46,099 nt of DNA from Modestobacter altitudinis (GTDB taxonomy: Bacteria > Actinomycetota > Actinomycetes > Mycobacteriales > Geodermatophilaceae), in the NCBI RefSeq assembly GCF_005930475.1, contig NZ_SJEW01000037.1:1-46099 (forward strand), in the 5' to 3' direction. The notes under the pieces were generated by a model. It worked only from the letters and a program-made list of their open reading frames with translations, was not told the DNA's origin and ran no database searches. This document shows positions 25,977 through 34,094 of the stretch, piece by piece. A program made the position numbers and the translations under genes. Within the stretch, counting starts at the first letter, position 1; each line of letters starts with the position of its first letter.

Positions 25977-26005
25977 GAGGTCTGCCCCCTGGTGGGGCAG
26001 ACCTC
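25977..26005. terminator. Perfect 12-bp hairpin between convergent genes
   Basis: GAGGTCTGCCCC - CTGGT - GGGGCAGACCTC, between the DUF5701 stop and the stop of the minus-strand hypothetical gene. Confidence 0.75.
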
Positions 26006-26015
26006 AACGGTCGGA

Positions 26016-26504
26016 TCAGCTGCTCAGTGGGGGCTCCCCCACCTCCGCGAACAGGGGAAAGGCGCTCGGTACGCCGGCCAGCGCGGGCTGCGCGCCGCCT
26101 GCGGTCTCGGCCACCGCGGGCGGCACCAGCACCTCGATGCCGTCGCCCTCCGGCCGCGGGGTCGCCGAGGCGACGACGGCCGGGTGCTCGGCGACGAGCC
26201 GGTCGGCCTCGGTGGCCAGGTCGCCCGGTCGGAACTCGGTCTGCTGCACGGTCACCTCGACCCCGCCGGCGTCCCGCAGGACGGCCTGCGCCGCCTCCGG
26301 GAGCTCCCCGAACCAGCGGACGACGAGCCGGGTGCGGTCCAGGCTGATCCCGTGGGTGCCGGCGTCCGGCGAGTCCCCGGCCACGGCGGCGAGCCGCTCC
26401 AGCAGGTCGTAGACGGCCGTCGGGCCGCCCGGCCAGGCCACGAACTCGCCCCTGCCGAGCCGCGGTGCCGGCGTCGCCCGCTTCGCCCCCTTGCGTGCTG
26501 CCAC
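26016..26504 (-). CDS. Hypothetical protein, unrecognised
   Basis: About 162 residues from GTG 26504. A basic N-terminus (ARKGAKRATPAPRLG) precedes an alpha/beta stretch, with GISLDRTRLVVRWFGELPEA and VEVTVQQTEFRPGDLATEAD as its clearest parts. The LVVRWFG/DLATEADRL pattern recalls the pro-domain-like regions of secreted trypsin-type proteases, but there is no signal peptide or catalytic domain. It starts 25 bases from the divergent SDR gene. A GATGAT box six to seven bases upstream may drive a leaderless mRNA. Confidence 0.6.
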   Translation of the reverse strand: MAARKGAKRATPAPRLGRGEFVAWPGGPTAVYDLLERLAAVAGDSPDAGTHGISLDRTRLVVRWFGELPEAAQAVLRDAGGVEVTVQQTEFRPGDLATEADRLVAEHPAVVASATPRPEGDGIEVLVPPAVAETAGGAQPALAGVPSAFPLFAEVGEPPLSS

Positions 26505-26529
26505 GTGCCCATCATCCAGGCTGTGCCGC

Positions 26530-27312
26530 ATGGAGATCTCCGGCGCACGCATCTGGGTCACCGGAGCCTCGACCGGGATCGGCGCGGCGCTGGCGCGCGA
26601 GCTGGCCGACCGGGGCGCCCGGGTGGCGATCAGCGCCCGCAGCGCCGACGTCCTGGCCGAGGTCGCCGGGGGCCGGATGGTCGTCGTCCCGGTCGACGTC
26701 ACCGACCGGGCGGCGACCGTCGCCGCAGGTCAGAGCGTGCGGGAGGCACTCGGCGGGCTGGACGTCGCGGTGCTCAACGCGGGCACCTGGTCGCAGTTCC
26801 ACGTGGAACCGTGGGACTCCCAGCTGTTCGCCGACCACCTGCAGGTCAACGTGATGGGCGCGGTGCACACGCTGGAGGCGGTGGTGCCGCAGATGCTGGC
26901 CGAGGGCCGCGGCCGGGTCGTCGGGACGGCATCGGTCGCCGGCTACCGCGGGCTGCCCGGCTCGGAGGCCTACGGAGCCGGCAAGGCGGCGCTGCTCAAC
27001 CTGCTGGAGGCGCTGCGCGGGTCGCTGGGGCCGCGCGGCATCGTCGTCCAGACGGTGTCACCGGGCTTCGTGCGGACCCCGATGACCGACCGGAACCGGT
27101 TCCCGATGCCGTTCCTGGTCGAGCCGGAGGCAGCCGCCCGGACGATCGCCGACGGCATCGCCCGGGACAAGGCCGAGATCGTCTTCCCGCTCCCGATGGC
27201 GGTCGCGATGAAGCTCGCGCGGGTGGTGCCGGTGCGGGCCTGGACGGCGCTCACCGCCGCACTGGCCCGCCGCGGCCTCCACGGCGGCCCGAGCCGCCGC
27301 GGAGACACGTGA
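26530..27312 (+). CDS. SDR family oxidoreductase
   Basis: A 260-residue short-chain dehydrogenase. TGASTGIGAALARE is the nucleotide loop; ISARS after beta-2 favours NADP(H). LNAGTWS replaces NNAG; Ser is in TASVAGYRG and Tyr-x-x-x-Lys in AYGAGKAAL. The C-terminal helix AVAMKLARVVPVRAW resembles DltE-like membrane-associated SDRs. It is convergent with fabG, with hairpin element copy 3 between. The substrate is unknown. Confidence 0.88.
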   Translation: MEISGARIWVTGASTGIGAALARELADRGARVAISARSADVLAEVAGGRMVVVPVDVTDRAATVAAGQSVREALGGLDVAVLNAGTWSQFHVEPWDSQLFADHLQVNVMGAVHTLEAVVPQMLAEGRGRVVGTASVAGYRGLPGSEAYGAGKAALLNLLEALRGSLGPRGIVVQTVSPGFVRTPMTDRNRFPMPFLVEPEAAARTIADGIARDKAEIVFPLPMAVAMKLARVVPVRAWTALTAALARRGLHGGPSRRGDT

Positions 27313-27317
27313 CGTGC

Positions 27318-27384
27318 TGGAACGGCCCCCTCGCAGGGACCCGGCCCGAGCGGAGCGAGGGTCGGGGGGCGAGGGGGTCCTTCC
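27318..27384 (-). repeat. Gene-end hairpin element, copy 3
   Basis: A ~67-bp element filling the gap between two convergent genes. Seen from fabG it starts right after the TGA as GGAAGGACCCCCTCGC and ends GCGAGGGGGCCGTTCCA. It can form a 9-bp outer stem plus an inner stem, and probably terminates both genes. Confidence 0.75.
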
Positions 27385-28140
27385 TCAGTCCCGGGGACCG
27401 CCGGCGACGTAGATGACCTGACCGGAGACGAACCCGGCGCCCTCGCTGCACAGGAACGACGCGGTGTGCGCGATGTCCGCGGGCTGGCCGACCCGGGCGA
27501 CCGGGATCTGCTTGGCGGCCATCTCCTTGAACTGCTCGAACGGCACGCCCACCCGCTCGGCGGTCTGCGCGGTCATCTCGGTCTCGATGAAGCCCGGCGC
27601 GATCGCGTTGGCGGTGATGTTCCAGCGGCCCAGCTCGATGGCCAGGGTCTTGGTGAAGCCCTGCATGCCGGCCTTGGCCGCGGAGTAGTTGACCTGGCCG
27701 CGGTTGCCCAGCGCCGAGACGCTGGAGAGGTTCACGATCCGGCCGAACTCGGCCTGCACCATGTGCGCCTGGGCGGCCTTGGTCATCAGGAAGGCGCCGC
27801 GCAGGTGCACGCCCATGACCGCGTCCCAGTCCGAGACGCTCATCTTGAACAGCAGGTTGTCCCGGGTGATGCCGGCGTTGTTGACCAGCACGGTCGGCGC
27901 GCCGAGCTCCTGTGCGACCCGCTCCACCGCCGCGGCCACCGAGGCCTCGTCGGCGACGTCGGCGCCCACCGCGAGCGCCTCTCCCCCGGACCGCTGGATC
28001 TCCTCGACGGTGCCCTTGCAGGCCGCCTCGTCCAGGTCGAGCACGGCGACCTGCATCCCGTCCTGGGCGAACCGCCGGGCGATGGCCGCGCCGATGCCCC
28101 GTGCTGCTCCGGTGATGATCGCCGTCCGCTGCTGTGCCAC
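27385..28140 (-). CDS. fabG: 3-oxoacyl-[acyl-carrier-protein] reductase
   Basis: A 251-residue SDR that reduces 3-oxoacyl-ACP or -CoA with NADPH. TGAARGIGAAIARR, NNAGITRDNLLFKMS, Ser in NLSSVSALG and NYSAAKAGMQG are all FabG signatures, as is APGFIETEMT. A PhaB-like acetoacetyl-CoA role is possible. GTG 28140 has GAGGAG upstream. The stop abuts hairpin element copy 3. Confidence 0.9.
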   Translation of the reverse strand: MAQQRTAIITGAARGIGAAIARRFAQDGMQVAVLDLDEAACKGTVEEIQRSGGEALAVGADVADEASVAAAVERVAQELGAPTVLVNNAGITRDNLLFKMSVSDWDAVMGVHLRGAFLMTKAAQAHMVQAEFGRIVNLSSVSALGNRGQVNYSAAKAGMQGFTKTLAIELGRWNITANAIAPGFIETEMTAQTAERVGVPFEQFKEMAAKQIPVARVGQPADIAHTASFLCSEGAGFVSGQVIYVAGGPRD

Positions 28141-28288
28141 TGCATCTCCTCGTCGAGTTGGTCGGCAGGCCGCGTGGGGGTCCTCCCCCGCTGCGCACAC
28201 CTCCTGCTACTCACCAGTACACAGCACACCGGACGCGCGCCCGCCCGCCGGGTGCCAGCGACCGGTCGTCCCGACGTCCCGCAGGGGT

Positions 28289-28294
28289 TACCCT
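28289..28294 (+). promoter_or_regulatory. Putative -10 box before the TPP riboswitch
   Basis: TACCCT would place the transcript start near 28301, just before the aptamer. Confidence 0.35.
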
Positions 28295-28305
28295 CGGCGG
28301 CAACA

Positions 28306-28389
28306 CACGACAGGGGAGCGCCTCGGCGCTGAGAGTGCGGGCAACCGCAGACCCTCGAACCTGATCCGGGTCATGCCGGCGCAGGGAGT
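28306..28389 (+). ncRNA. TPP riboswitch (thi-box)
   Basis: Conserved TPP aptamer elements in order: ACAGGGGAGC, GGCGCTGAGAGTGCGG (the CTGAGA core), ACCCTCGAACCTGATCCGGG and TCATGCCGGCGCAGGGAG. It ends two bases before the TGGAGGAG ribosome site of ykoE, so thiamine pyrophosphate probably blocks translation initiation of the ykoEDC operon. This is the classical thi-box and a secure call. Confidence 0.95.
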
Positions 28390-28402
28390 CTGGAGGAGCA
28401 CC

Positions 28403-29011
28403 ATGGCCGCTCAGGCCGTCCGTCCGTCCGATGCTGCCCCGGCGACGCCGCGGTGGCGCACCGTCGACATCATCGTCACCGCCGTGCTGGGCGTCGCCTT
28501 CGGCGTCGTCTTCTGGGCGTGGTCGCTGGTCTCCAGCGCCGCCGGCCCCGCGTTCGCGGCGTTCCCGCCCGGCCAGGCCGTGCTCTACGGCGTCTGGCTG
28601 CTGGCCGCGGTCGTCATCCCGCTGATCGTCCGCAAGCCGGGCGCGGCGCTGTTCGGTGAGCTGATCGGCGCCACCGTCGAGGCGCTGCTCGGCTCGCACT
28701 TCGGCTCACTGGTCATCCTCTACGGCCTGCTCCAGGGCGCCGCCGCCGAGCTGGGCTTCGCGCTGTTCCGCTACAAGCGCTTCGGCTGGCTGCAGGCCCT
28801 GCTGGCCGCCGCCCTCGCCGGGACCGCCGCCGCCGTCCTGGACTTCGTCAACTACTACCCGGACTGGACCGGCGGCTGGAAGACGACCTACCTGCTGCTG
28901 GTGGTCGCCAGCACGGTCGCCGTCGCGGGTGCCGGCGGCATGGCGCTCACCCGCGCGCTGGCCGCCAGCGGCGCACTGTCCTCGTTCGCCTCCGGCCGCA
29001 CCCGCGTGTGA
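28403..29011 (+). CDS. ykoE: ECF transporter substrate-binding component YkoE
   Basis: A 202-residue membrane S component with about five to six spans (IIVTAVLGVAFGVVFWAWSL is the family opening; a polar segment FVNYYPDWTGGWKTTYLL). YkoE proteins bind thiamine or its pyrimidine precursor HMP. It directly follows a TPP riboswitch and overlaps ykoD by four bases. Confidence 0.92.
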   Translation: MAAQAVRPSDAAPATPRWRTVDIIVTAVLGVAFGVVFWAWSLVSSAAGPAFAAFPPGQAVLYGVWLLAAVVIPLIVRKPGAALFGELIGATVEALLGSHFGSLVILYGLLQGAAAELGFALFRYKRFGWLQALLAAALAGTAAAVLDFVNYYPDWTGGWKTTYLLLVVASTVAVAGAGGMALTRALAASGALSSFASGRTRV

Positions 29012-30432
29012 GCGCCGGCGGCGGACCGGCGACGGTCCGGCTCGCCGGCTGGGGCTTCCGGCACGCCTCCCGGCGGGCCTGGGCGGTGCGGGACGTCGAC
29101 CTCGTCGTCCTCCCCGGCGAGCGGGTGCTGCTCACCGGGGCGTCCGGGGCAGGCAAGTCCACGCTGCTCCGGGCGCTGGGCGGGCTGCTGGAACCCGAGT
29201 CGGGGGACGTCGCCGGCGAGCTGACCGTCGACGGTGCCGTCCCCGACCGCCGGCGGCAGCGGGTCGGCATGGTCTTCCAGGACCCGGACTCGCAGCTGGT
29301 GATGACCCGCGCCGGCGACGACGTCGCGTTCGGCCTGGAGAACACCGGGACGCCGCCGGAGCTCATCTGGCCCGCGGTGGACACCGCCCTGGACGCGGTC
29401 GGCTTTCCCCTCGGCCGCGACCGGGCGACCGCGGCGCTGTCCGGCGGCCAGAAGCAGCGGCTGGTGCTCGCCGGCGCGCTGGCTCCCCGCCCGGGACTGC
29501 TGCTGCTCGACGAGCCCACCGCCCAGCTCGACCCGGAGGGCGCGGCACTGGTCCGGGCGGCCGTCGTCCGCGCGGTCGCCGGCCGGTCCGCCACCCTGGT
29601 GGTGGTCGACCACGACGTCGAGGCGTGGCTGCCGCTGGTGGACCGGGTGGTGGAGCTGCTGCCCGGCGGCGGCGCCGTCGGGCACCCGGCGGGCTGGCGA
29701 CCGGCTCCGCTGCGGCTGCCGGAGCGGCAGCCGCACCCGCCCGGTGAGCAGCTGCTGGCCGGCGTGGGCGCCGGCTACACGCACCGGGGCAGCGACCGCC
29801 CCGCAGTGGCCCCGACCGACGTCGTGCTGCGCGCCGGCCGGACGCTGGCCGTCACCGGGCCCAACGGCACCGGCAAGTCCACGCTGGCCCTGCTGCTGGC
29901 CGGGCTCCGCGCCCCCACCGTCGGCGAGGTCGTCGCCGGACCCGCGCTGATCGCGGGGCTGCGGTACCCGGACCGGCCGCCGGCCCGGTGGCGGGCCGGT
30001 GAGCTGGCCCGCCGGATCGGCACCGTCTTCCAGCAGCCCGAGCACCAGTTCCTCACCGGCCGGGTCCGCGACGAGCTCTCCCTGGGGCCGTTGCGGTCCG
30101 GCGCGGGGGCCGCCGAGGCGCACGCCGCGGCCGAGGCGCTGCTGGACCGGCTCGGGCTCGCCCCGCTGGCCGACGCCAACCCCTTCACCCTGTCCGGCGG
30201 CCAGCAGCGGCGGCTCTCGGTCGCGACCGCGCTGGCCACCCGGCCGCGGGTGCTGGTCCTCGACGAGCCCACCTTCGGCCAGGACCGGGAGACCTGGGCG
30301 GAGCTGGTGGCGCTGCTGGCCGAGCAGCAGGACGACGAGCGGGCGCTGTGCCTGGTCACCCACGACGCCGCGGTGGTCGCCGCGCTCGCCGACGACGTGC
30401 TCACCCTCGGCCGCCCGGTGGGCGTCGGGTGA
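29008..30432 (+). CDS. ykoD: ECF transporter double ATPase YkoD
   Basis: 474 residues with two fused ABC domains. First: Walker A GASGAGKST, Q-loop VFQDPDSQL, signature LSGGQKQR, Walker B LLLLDEP. Second: GPNGTGKST, VFQQPEHQF, LSGGQQRR, VLVLDEP. Both look catalytically intact. It powers uptake through YkoE with the T component YkoC. GTG start overlaps the ykoE stop. Confidence 0.93.
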   Translation: MSAGGGPATVRLAGWGFRHASRRAWAVRDVDLVVLPGERVLLTGASGAGKSTLLRALGGLLEPESGDVAGELTVDGAVPDRRRQRVGMVFQDPDSQLVMTRAGDDVAFGLENTGTPPELIWPAVDTALDAVGFPLGRDRATAALSGGQKQRLVLAGALAPRPGLLLLDEPTAQLDPEGAALVRAAVVRAVAGRSATLVVVDHDVEAWLPLVDRVVELLPGGGAVGHPAGWRPAPLRLPERQPHPPGEQLLAGVGAGYTHRGSDRPAVAPTDVVLRAGRTLAVTGPNGTGKSTLALLLAGLRAPTVGEVVAGPALIAGLRYPDRPPARWRAGELARRIGTVFQQPEHQFLTGRVRDELSLGPLRSGAGAAEAHAAAEALLDRLGLAPLADANPFTLSGGQQRRLSVATALATRPRVLVLDEPTFGQDRETWAELVALLAEQQDDERALCLVTHDAAVVAALADDVLTLGRPVGVG

Positions 30433-31196
30433 GCGCACCGCTGTCCCTCGGCCCGGCCCGCCCGGTGCCGCTGTCGGCGGTCAACCCGGTCGCCCAGCTC
30501 ACCGGCATCGTCGTCGTCACCGCCGTGCTGCTGATCTGCGGTGACCTGGTGACCCCGCTGGTGGTGCTGGCCGCCGAGCTGGCGCTGCTGCCCGCCGCCG
30601 GGCTGACCCGGCCGGCCGACGTCGCCCGGCGCACCTGGCCGCTGCTGCTCAGCGCGGCCGGGATCACCTGGGTCAACGTCGCCTTCGGCTCGCTGGAGGG
30701 CGCGGCGGCCTGGCAGAGCGGCGCCACCTGGGGAGTCCGGGTGATCGCCCTGGCCCTGCCCGGGGTGCTGCTGGTCGCCTCCACCGACCCGGTGCGGCTG
30801 GCCGACGCGCTGACCCTGCACTGGCGGGTCTCCACCCGGTTCGGCTACGGCGCGCTGGCCGCGCTCCGGCTGGTGCCGCTGCTGGCCACCGAGTGGGAGT
30901 CCATCCGGCTGGCCCGCCGGGCCCGCGGCGTGGACGCCGGCCGGAACCCGGTCGCCGGGGCCCGGCTGCTGGCCGGGACGGCGTTCACCCTGCTCGTCGG
31001 TGCGCTGCGGCGGGCGACCCGGCTGGCCACCGCGATGGACGCCCGCGGCTTCGACTCCGGCGTCGCCCGCAGCAACGCCCGCGGCTCGGTGCTGCGCCCG
31101 CTGGACGGGTGGTTCGTCGCGGCTGCGGTGGCGCTGTGCGCGGTCGCGGTGACCGCCAGCGTGCTCACCGGCGCCTGGCACCCGGTCTTCTCCTGA
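30429..31196 (+). CDS. ykoC: ECF transporter transmembrane (T) component YkoC
   Basis: A 255-residue membrane protein of the CbiQ/EcfT family with about five spans. The two cytoplasmic coupling helices end in the Ala-Arg-Gly motifs RRARGVDAG and AMDARGFDS that dock on the ATPases. GTG 30429 overlaps the ykoD stop. The TGA is followed at once by the palindromic terminator. Confidence 0.92.
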   Translation: MSAPLSLGPARPVPLSAVNPVAQLTGIVVVTAVLLICGDLVTPLVVLAAELALLPAAGLTRPADVARRTWPLLLSAAGITWVNVAFGSLEGAAAWQSGATWGVRVIALALPGVLLVASTDPVRLADALTLHWRVSTRFGYGALAALRLVPLLATEWESIRLARRARGVDAGRNPVAGARLLAGTAFTLLVGALRRATRLATAMDARGFDSGVARSNARGSVLRPLDGWFVAAAVALCAVAVTASVLTGAWHPVFS

Positions 31197-31202
31197 CCCC
31201 CC

Positions 31203-31232
31203 GGGGGGCCATGTTGGCCAACATGGCCCCCC
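31203..31232. terminator. Perfect 30-bp palindrome between convergent genes
   Basis: GGGGGGCCATGTTGG joined directly to its own reverse complement, with no unpaired loop. It is flanked by the ykoC stop on the left (TGA plus CCCCCC) and abuts the stop codon of the DUF6297 gene on the right. A bidirectional terminator is the simplest reading. Confidence 0.75.
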
Positions 31233-32795
31233 TCAGTCCGGTGGCTGGGCGGTGAGGACGGCGAAGGCGGCCAGCGCGACCGACCAGCCCAGCTGCACCG
31301 CGACCAGCACCGGCGGCACGGTGCCCAGCAGCAGCGCGAGCGCCACCGGGGCGGTCCCCAGCACCCCGACGTCCGGGCCCCGGACCAGGGTCGCGCTCAC
31401 CCCGACCGGCACCGCGCCCATCGGGGAGGACAGCACCGGGCCGGACCAGTCGAGATCCGGTCGGTAGCCGGCCCGCACCGCGGCACCCGCCCAGGCCGGC
31501 GCCGCCGCGGCGCCCAGCGCCAGCCAGCCCAGCGGGACGCCGGTCCCCTGGCCGACCAGCAGCGCGGAGAGGCCGCAGACCACGGCCAGGACGACGACCG
31601 GCACCAGCACCCGGACCCGGACCACCTCGGAGGCCGCCATCGGCAGCGACCGGTCGGCGGCCGGGGCGGCGGCCGCCCGCCGGCTGGGCTCCCCCAGCGC
31701 GACCGCCGCGCTCCCCCAGCCCAGGACGACGGCGACCGCGACCAGCGCCGGCAGCTCGGCCAGCCCCTCCGTGCGGGCGGCCAGCACCGGCAGCGCCCCA
31801 CCGGCCAGCAGCTGGCCCCAGCGCACCGGGGAGCGGCCGAGCACCGCCAGGTCACCGGCGACGACCGCCTGCCAGGGGCGGTGCACCCAGCCCCAGGAGC
31901 GCCGGCGCCGCGGCCGGCGCACCGCCGTCCGCAGCGCCCGGCCGAGCTCCCGGGTGTCCAGCGAGAGCACCGACGCGGTGGCGTACTGCACCGTCTCCCC
32001 GGAGGCCCGCAGCGCCCCGGCCGGCAGCCGGTCCAGCCGCCGGTCGGCGAGCCCCAGGCCCAGGACGGCGACGACGGCCAGCAGCCCGACCAGGACCAGC
32101 CCGACCGGCTCCGGCACCGTTCCCGGCCCCCCGGCGGAGAGCCGCCCGCCGGCTCCCGCGAGCAGGCAGCCGACCGCGGCCGGTCCGGCCAGCGCGGCCA
32201 CGGTGACCACCCCGGCCACGGCGGGCACCCGGCGCGTGCGGCCGGCGGCCTGCCGCAGGACCAGCGCCCCGACCGCCGCGACCGCCAGCAGCGCCCCGGC
32301 GCCGACCCCGACGAGCACCCCGGTCAGCGTGCGGGCCAGGGTCAGGGCCACCGGGACGCCGACCGCCGCCGCGGTCGCACCGGCGAGCAGCGCGACCCGG
32401 CGCAGCTCGCCGCGCAGCAGCCCGCGCCGCCCGGCCGGCAGCGACAGCCACCAGGCGGCGGCCGCCGGGGTGGCGCTCACCGGGCCGAGCCGGGCGAGGA
32501 GCGCGACGAGGGCGGCCGCCAGGGCCAGCGCGACCGCCGCGGCGGTGAGCGAGCCGGGCAGCACCGCGGAGTCCGCGGCGGGCCGGGCGGCGATCTGCTC
32601 GCGCAGCCGGGCGACGGTGCCGCCACACAGCGCGACGGCGACGCCGGCCGAGGTCAGGCCGGAGAGCAGGTCACCGGCGCGGGTCAGCCACGAGGTGTCG
32701 GCGCGGGCGGCGGTGGCCCGGCGGGTGAACCGGCGCACCGCCGCGCCGCTCCACTCGTCCCCGGCCCGGGTCGCCAGCGGCGCCGCGGCCAGCAC
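31233..32795 (-). CDS. DUF6297 family multi-span membrane protein
   Basis: A 520-residue integral membrane protein with about twelve hydrophobic segments, very rich in Ala/Leu/Val. A cytoplasmic basic stretch VRRPRRRRSWGWVHRPWQAV is central. It follows an ABC ATPase by three bases and is probably its permease partner, in the manner of ABC-2 type exporters. The cargo is unknown. GTG 32795 has GGAGGG upstream, inside the ATPase end. Confidence 0.78.
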   Translation of the reverse strand: MLAAAPLATRAGDEWSGAAVRRFTRRATAARADTSWLTRAGDLLSGLTSAGVAVALCGGTVARLREQIAARPAADSAVLPGSLTAAAVALALAAALVALLARLGPVSATPAAAAWWLSLPAGRRGLLRGELRRVALLAGATAAAVGVPVALTLARTLTGVLVGVGAGALLAVAAVGALVLRQAAGRTRRVPAVAGVVTVAALAGPAAVGCLLAGAGGRLSAGGPGTVPEPVGLVLVGLLAVVAVLGLGLADRRLDRLPAGALRASGETVQYATASVLSLDTRELGRALRTAVRRPRRRRSWGWVHRPWQAVVAGDLAVLGRSPVRWGQLLAGGALPVLAARTEGLAELPALVAVAVVLGWGSAAVALGEPSRRAAAAPAADRSLPMAASEVVRVRVLVPVVVLAVVCGLSALLVGQGTGVPLGWLALGAAAAPAWAGAAVRAGYRPDLDWSGPVLSSPMGAVPVGVSATLVRGPDVGVLGTAPVALALLLGTVPPVLVAVQLGWSVALAAFAVLTAQPPD

Positions 32796-32798
32796 GGT

Positions 32799-33485
32799 TC
32801 AGCCCTCCTGCAGCGCGGCCAGCGCGTCACCGGGGGCGACGACCGGGCACTCGTCGTCCCCGATCACCAGCACGCGGTCGGCCAGCGCCCCGATGAAGGC
32901 AGGGTCGTGGCTGGCGAAGAGCACGGCGACGCCGGCGTCCACCAGCGCCGCGAGCCGGTCGGCGAGGCTGCGCCGCATCGCGGTGTCCAGCCGGCGCTCG
33001 GGTTCGTCCAGCACGAGCAGCCGGGCCGGGCGCACCAGCACGCCGGCCAGCGCCAGCCGGCGCCGCTGCCCGGAGGAGAGCTGGGAGGGCAGCGCACCGG
33101 CCCGCTCGGTCAGCCCGAAGGCGGCGAGCTGGTCGGCCACCACCTGCTCGGCACCCACCACCCCGTGGCCCCGCGCGGTGAGCAGCAGGTGCTCCTCGCC
33201 GGTGAGGGAGGGGAAGAACGCGTCGTCGTCCAGCACGCCGGCCACGGCCCGGCGGAAGTGCGCCTCCCGCTCGTCGACGGGCCGGCCGGCGAAGGACACC
33301 GACCCGGCCAGCGGCGGCAGCAGGCCGACCATCGTCTGCAGCACGGTGGACTTGCCGGCGCCGTTGGGACCGACCAGCGCCACCGCCGTCCCGGCAGCGA
33401 CCGTGAGGGTGACCGGGGCGCACACCGGCTCTCCGCCGTAGCCGACCTCGAGGCCGGTGGCGCGCAGCAGTTCCGTCTCCTCCAT
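32799..33485 (-). CDS. ABC transporter ATP-binding protein
   Basis: A 228-residue single ABC domain: Walker A GPNGAGKST, degenerate Q-loop region GVLDDDAFFPSLTGEEHL, signature LSSGQRRRLALAG, Walker B LLVLDEPERRLD, H-loop FASHDPAF. The DDDAFF variant in place of Q-loop Gln is typical of ABC-2-like exporters. It is paired with the DUF6297 protein downstream. TAGGGT lies eight bases before ATG 33485, suggesting a leaderless mRNA. Confidence 0.9.
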   Translation of the reverse strand: MEETELLRATGLEVGYGGEPVCAPVTLTVAAGTAVALVGPNGAGKSTVLQTMVGLLPPLAGSVSFAGRPVDEREAHFRRAVAGVLDDDAFFPSLTGEEHLLLTARGHGVVGAEQVVADQLAAFGLTERAGALPSQLSSGQRRRLALAGVLVRPARLLVLDEPERRLDTAMRRSLADRLAALVDAGVAVLFASHDPAFIGALADRVLVIGDDECPVVAPGDALAALQEG

Positions 33486-33493
33486 CGCTGCGC

Positions 33494-33499
33494 ACCCTA
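33494..33499 (-). promoter_or_regulatory. Putative leaderless -10 box of the ABC ATPase gene
   Basis: TAGGGT on the minus strand, eight bases before the ATG. No ribosome site is present. Confidence 0.4.
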
Positions 33500-33647
33500 G
33501 GACGGCGGGTGCGGCTGGTGCCCGCTGACCGCGTCGGGGCAGGATGAGGTGCGGGTCACGTCCCGCCCCGGGTTTGACGGCCGGCCGCGGGGGCCAGTAC
33601 TGGGGTTCGCCGCTGAGCATGCAGCGGCCAGGTCGCGAGGAGTGCGG

Positions 33648-34088
33648 GTGACGGGCGAGTCGGCCGGTCCGGCGTGGCCCTCGTCGCCACCGCCGCCGGC
33701 CGCCGACGGCTGGCACTGGGCCCTCGAGCACGTCTCCGAGCTGCCCCGCGTCCGCGCCCAGCTGCGCCGCGGCCTGGCCGAGGAGTCCAGCGGCACCGAC
33801 GAGGCGACCGACCTCGACGAGGCCGTCGTCCTCGCCTTCGACGAGATGGCCTCCAACGCCCTCCGGCACGGTGGCGGCGGGGTCCGCGCCCGGGTGCAGC
33901 GGACGCCGGACGCCTGGCTGGTGGAGGTGCGGGACTCCGCCGCGCAGCGCCCGCCGCAGCCCGCCGTCGGCCGGGACCCCAGCCAGGGCGGGCTCGGGCT
34001 GTACCTGATCGCGGAGATGGCCGAGGACCACGGCTGGCACCTGACCGAGGGCCAGAAGAGCGTCTGGGCGCTGCTCCCCCGCCGCTGA
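33648..34088 (+). CDS. RsbW-like serine kinase/anti-sigma ATPase domain protein
   Basis: A 146-residue GHKL (HATPase_c_2) protein. The N-box is VLAFDEMASNALRHGGGG and the lid region QGGLGLYLIAEMAEDHGW. The G1 box is reduced to VRDSA. Such proteins bind a sigma factor or phosphorylate STAS antagonists. It is convergent, six bases apart, with a SpoIIE phosphatase. GTG 33648 has GAGGAG five bases upstream; the frame stays open to GTG 33549. A second, similar protein is at 40719. Confidence 0.82.
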   Translation: MTGESAGPAWPSSPPPPAADGWHWALEHVSELPRVRAQLRRGLAEESSGTDEATDLDEAVVLAFDEMASNALRHGGGGVRARVQRTPDAWLVEVRDSAAQRPPQPAVGRDPSQGGLGLYLIAEMAEDHGWHLTEGQKSVWALLPRR

Positions 34089-34094
34089 GCGCCC

